Of a stretch of DNA of 64,000 bases, positions 62,127-64,000 are shown one piece after another. The stretch lies in the NCBI GenBank assembly GCA_030374765.1, contig JARGXX010000068.1:3162001-3226000 (forward strand), given 5' to 3'. This DNA is from Agarophyton chilense (taxonomy: Eukaryota; Rhodophyta; Florideophyceae; Gracilariales; Gracilariaceae). Below the pieces are notes generated by a model that saw only the letters and a program-made list of their open reading frames with translations, did no database searches and was not told where the DNA came from. The translations under genes and the position numbers were made by a program. How positions within the stretch are numbered: the first letter of the stretch is position 1; the number at the start of each line of letters is the position of its first letter.

Positions 62127-63881
62127 TTAGTCATGCCCATCAAAACGTTTTCGTTCTTCCTCATCCGGGGCATCAATCTCCACTGTTTTTAGACTTTGGG
62201 CTACAACGTCATCTCCTCTACCGTGTGCTGCCTCTGTCTGTGGTTTCCTTTGTCTTTGTTTCAGTTTCTTTCGAAACGAGCGATTCCTGCTAAACACCCC
62301 GTCAACAACCGTCGTGGCCAAATCAGCTCGACCTTTGATAGTTTCAGCCAAGGGTCTGGCCATTTCACCGTAATAATGATCAGTAGAACCTGTGGCACCT
62401 GCTCTGGCTGTGCGCCCTATACGATGTAGGTATGCTACAACATTTGACGCAAATTCAAATTCAATGACTCGAGTCACATTTCCAAGATCCAAACCGCGTG
62501 ACCCAAGGTCTGTACAAAAGAGTAAACGTCCTTCTCCGCAACGAAACTTGTCAAGACTCTCAGCTCTATCACCAGCTCTTACGAGTTTGTGCAATTGTAG
62601 AGCACAGCCGAACTTGGCTTCCAACTCGTCCTTCCCATATTGATCCTCAACGAGACGCGCAATTCTTTGTGCAGTGTCCGCAGCAGAGGCAAAAACCATT
62701 ATCTTGTCAGCAGGTGTTGCTTCGTTCCTGAGGACGTCGAGCAAAAGTTCCAAACGTTTCTCCTCATTAGGTTCGAATATCCACCTCGAGCTTAGCTTGT
62801 CACTGTGCTTGTGGATATTCTCCGTTTGAACGGCTTTTATGTCAGGATATCTTCTTTTCATCCATGTGACTATGCTACGGACTTTTTCGCCCGTCCAATG
62901 TGGATAAGTGGCGCCAATAAAAACCAAACGGTTCCGATTCATATCTCGAACACTTTTGTTTCTCCTCGTTGCGAATGGCTTCATACCAGGTTGATCCAAG
63001 ATACGTTCTACATCAGCGAGGAAGCCCCCGGAGAGCAGCATGTCAGCCTCGTCAACAATAATCATCTTATCGCTCACGTCTGCCTTTTGGCTGAATCTAA
63101 AATAGTTGAGTAGAGCGCTTGGAGTTGCGATAATCATTTTCACTGCTTTGACATCGCTCACATCAGGTGGCGTTCCACCTGCGAGCACTAGGTAGCGGGG
63201 TACGTCTTCAAAATAAGACGTCAAGAACTTTAATGTCTGCCAACACAGCTCTCTCGAGGGAACCAAAATAATAGCTTTTAGATCGATTGGTGAAGTACGT
63301 AATGCTTCAATGTACGGTAAAAGATACGCAAGTGTCTTTCCACTGCCAGTTTCAGCACCAACCATGAGCACATCATTGACATCATCTTCCGCTGGCTTTG
63401 GGCGTCGTGAGAAGTCATTCAAAGTGTTCTGATTGAAATCCGCAGATAGTTCCAGTTCTGCCGCTTCGTATGCCTCTTTGACCTTCGCGGCGTAACGCAC
63501 CTGTAACGAAAGGCCTTGCAAAAGAAGCGGTATTACAGTGGACTGAACTCTAGTGGGCGTTTGGATTCCACAGCGCTTCAATGCCTGTATTGTACTTTCT
63601 GCCAAGCCGAGTTGCTCAAACGACATATCGGCGGAAAACATGGAAGAAGAGTCATCCTGTTTGGAAAAAGACGCGACGCTGGAATGCGGAGAGGGCGGAT
63701 ATGAAGCAGATGGAGGAGCGGTAGAGGCCATTCTCCATAGCACACGGTTGTGACGGGAGCATGATGATGGCTGAGATGGTGAGCAGTTGTTGGGCTTTGA
63801 AGAAACATTTAGAGAAGACAGGGGTGGGGCAAACGCTATCGTATTAGTGGTTTGTGAATGGTGTGATAGCATCCTGCGCAT
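62127..63881 (-). CDS. DEAD-box RNA helicase, organellar type
   Basis: A 584-residue protein from the ATG at 63881. The first 75 residues are Ser/Pro/Asn-rich with few acidic residues and fit a plastid or mitochondrial targeting peptide. Core motifs: Q-motif region F-E-Q-L-G ... G-I-Q-T-P-T-R-V-Q; Walker A A176-E-T-G-S-G-K-T; motif Ia V-P-S-R-E-L; D277-E-A-D; motif III G-A-T (usually S-A-T); and motif VI H-R-I-G-R-T-A-R. About 45 extra residues sit between the Q motif and Walker A. The layout resembles plant RH22/RH39-type chloroplast helicases that act in rRNA processing and ribosome assembly. The C-terminus is basic. Confidence 0.9.
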   Translation of the reverse strand: MRRMLSHHSQTTNTIAFAPPLSSLNVSSKPNNCSPSQPSSCSRHNRVLWRMASTAPPSASYPPSPHSSVASFSKQDDSSSMFSADMSFEQLGLAESTIQALKRCGIQTPTRVQSTVIPLLLQGLSLQVRYAAKVKEAYEAAELELSADFNQNTLNDFSRRPKPAEDDVNDVLMVGAETGSGKTLAYLLPYIEALRTSPIDLKAIILVPSRELCWQTLKFLTSYFEDVPRYLVLAGGTPPDVSDVKAVKMIIATPSALLNYFRFSQKADVSDKMIIVDEADMLLSGGFLADVERILDQPGMKPFATRRNKSVRDMNRNRLVFIGATYPHWTGEKVRSIVTWMKRRYPDIKAVQTENIHKHSDKLSSRWIFEPNEEKRLELLLDVLRNEATPADKIMVFASAADTAQRIARLVEDQYGKDELEAKFGCALQLHKLVRAGDRAESLDKFRCGEGRLLFCTDLGSRGLDLGNVTRVIEFEFASNVVAYLHRIGRTARAGATGSTDHYYGEMARPLAETIKGRADLATTVVDGVFSRNRSFRKKLKQRQRKPQTEAAHGRGDDVVAQSLKTVEIDAPDEEERKRFDGHD

Positions 63882-64000
63882 GGGGTAGTTGAGAGACGTG
63901 AAAGAAAGGTTCTCAAAGGATAAAGAACTTTTGCGTTGCCTTGCACTGAAAACCGGACACTCTTGGCGAAGAAAGGAGAGTGTAGAGTACGAACGAATGA

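Noticed and set aside
1-64000. CRISPR arrays, bacterial operons, rRNA and confident tRNA genes
   Set aside because: None seen; the short direct repeats lack unique spacers and the genome is clearly eukaryotic.

Overview
The window looks like nuclear DNA of an intron-poor photosynthetic eukaryote, most likely a red alga (inference, about 60% sure). Most protein genes are a single uninterrupted reading frame; only two clear spliceosomal introns were found (GT..AG, 189 and 89 nt). Promoters with TATA boxes and AATAAA signals can be seen. Gene content fits an organism with a plastid: a fused bacterial-type glycyl-tRNA synthetase, the organellar presequence protease PreP, an organellar-type DEAD-box helicase, and five small one-helix chlorophyll-binding-like (HLIP/SCP) genes. 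I cannot name the species.

Left arm (1-8.4 kb) is transposon territory. A Ty3/gypsy-like LTR element on the minus strand runs off the left edge (retropepsin in pol, gag with a CCHC knuckle, primer-binding site, LTR), with a candidate -1 frameshift heptamer at the gag end. It is followed by a 51-bp tandem repeat, two more LTR pieces of the same family, and a decayed Ty1/copia pol remnant.

From 8.4 to 33.7 kb lie mostly housekeeping genes: TRM82/WDR4 (tRNA m7G46), an unrecognised 394-aa protein, a membrane-anchored pepsin-like protease, organellar GlyRS, an armadillo-repeat protein, an Mpv17/PMP22 protein, the proteasome activator PA200/Blm10, and cytosolic TrpRS. From 34.2 to 48.0 kb come five HLIP-like genes interleaved with PreP and a LURP-one-like gene; one HLIP copy has lost its pigment-binding signature.

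From about 46.2 to 55.9 kb the DNA turns visibly GC-rich, simple-repeat-rich and tightly packed. It holds two of the HLIPs and several apparent regulators: an SSXT (SS18/GIF)-SANT-polyQ protein, a UVR-NTF2 protein, a bZIP factor, a degenerate two-B-box protein, a VanZ-like membrane protein and a coiled-coil protein. The right arm (55.6-64 kb) returns to normal composition with a CIPK/SnRK-like kinase, a GT14-like glycosyltransferase and a DEAD-box RNA helicase.

Functionally the window is a mixture of translation (TRM82, two aminoacyl-tRNA synthetases, helicase), proteostasis (PA200, PreP, aspartic protease) and photoprotection (HLIPs); no operon-like logic is expected in a eukaryote. The most distinctive parts are the HLIP cluster with its shared promoter geometry and the GC-rich regulator island.
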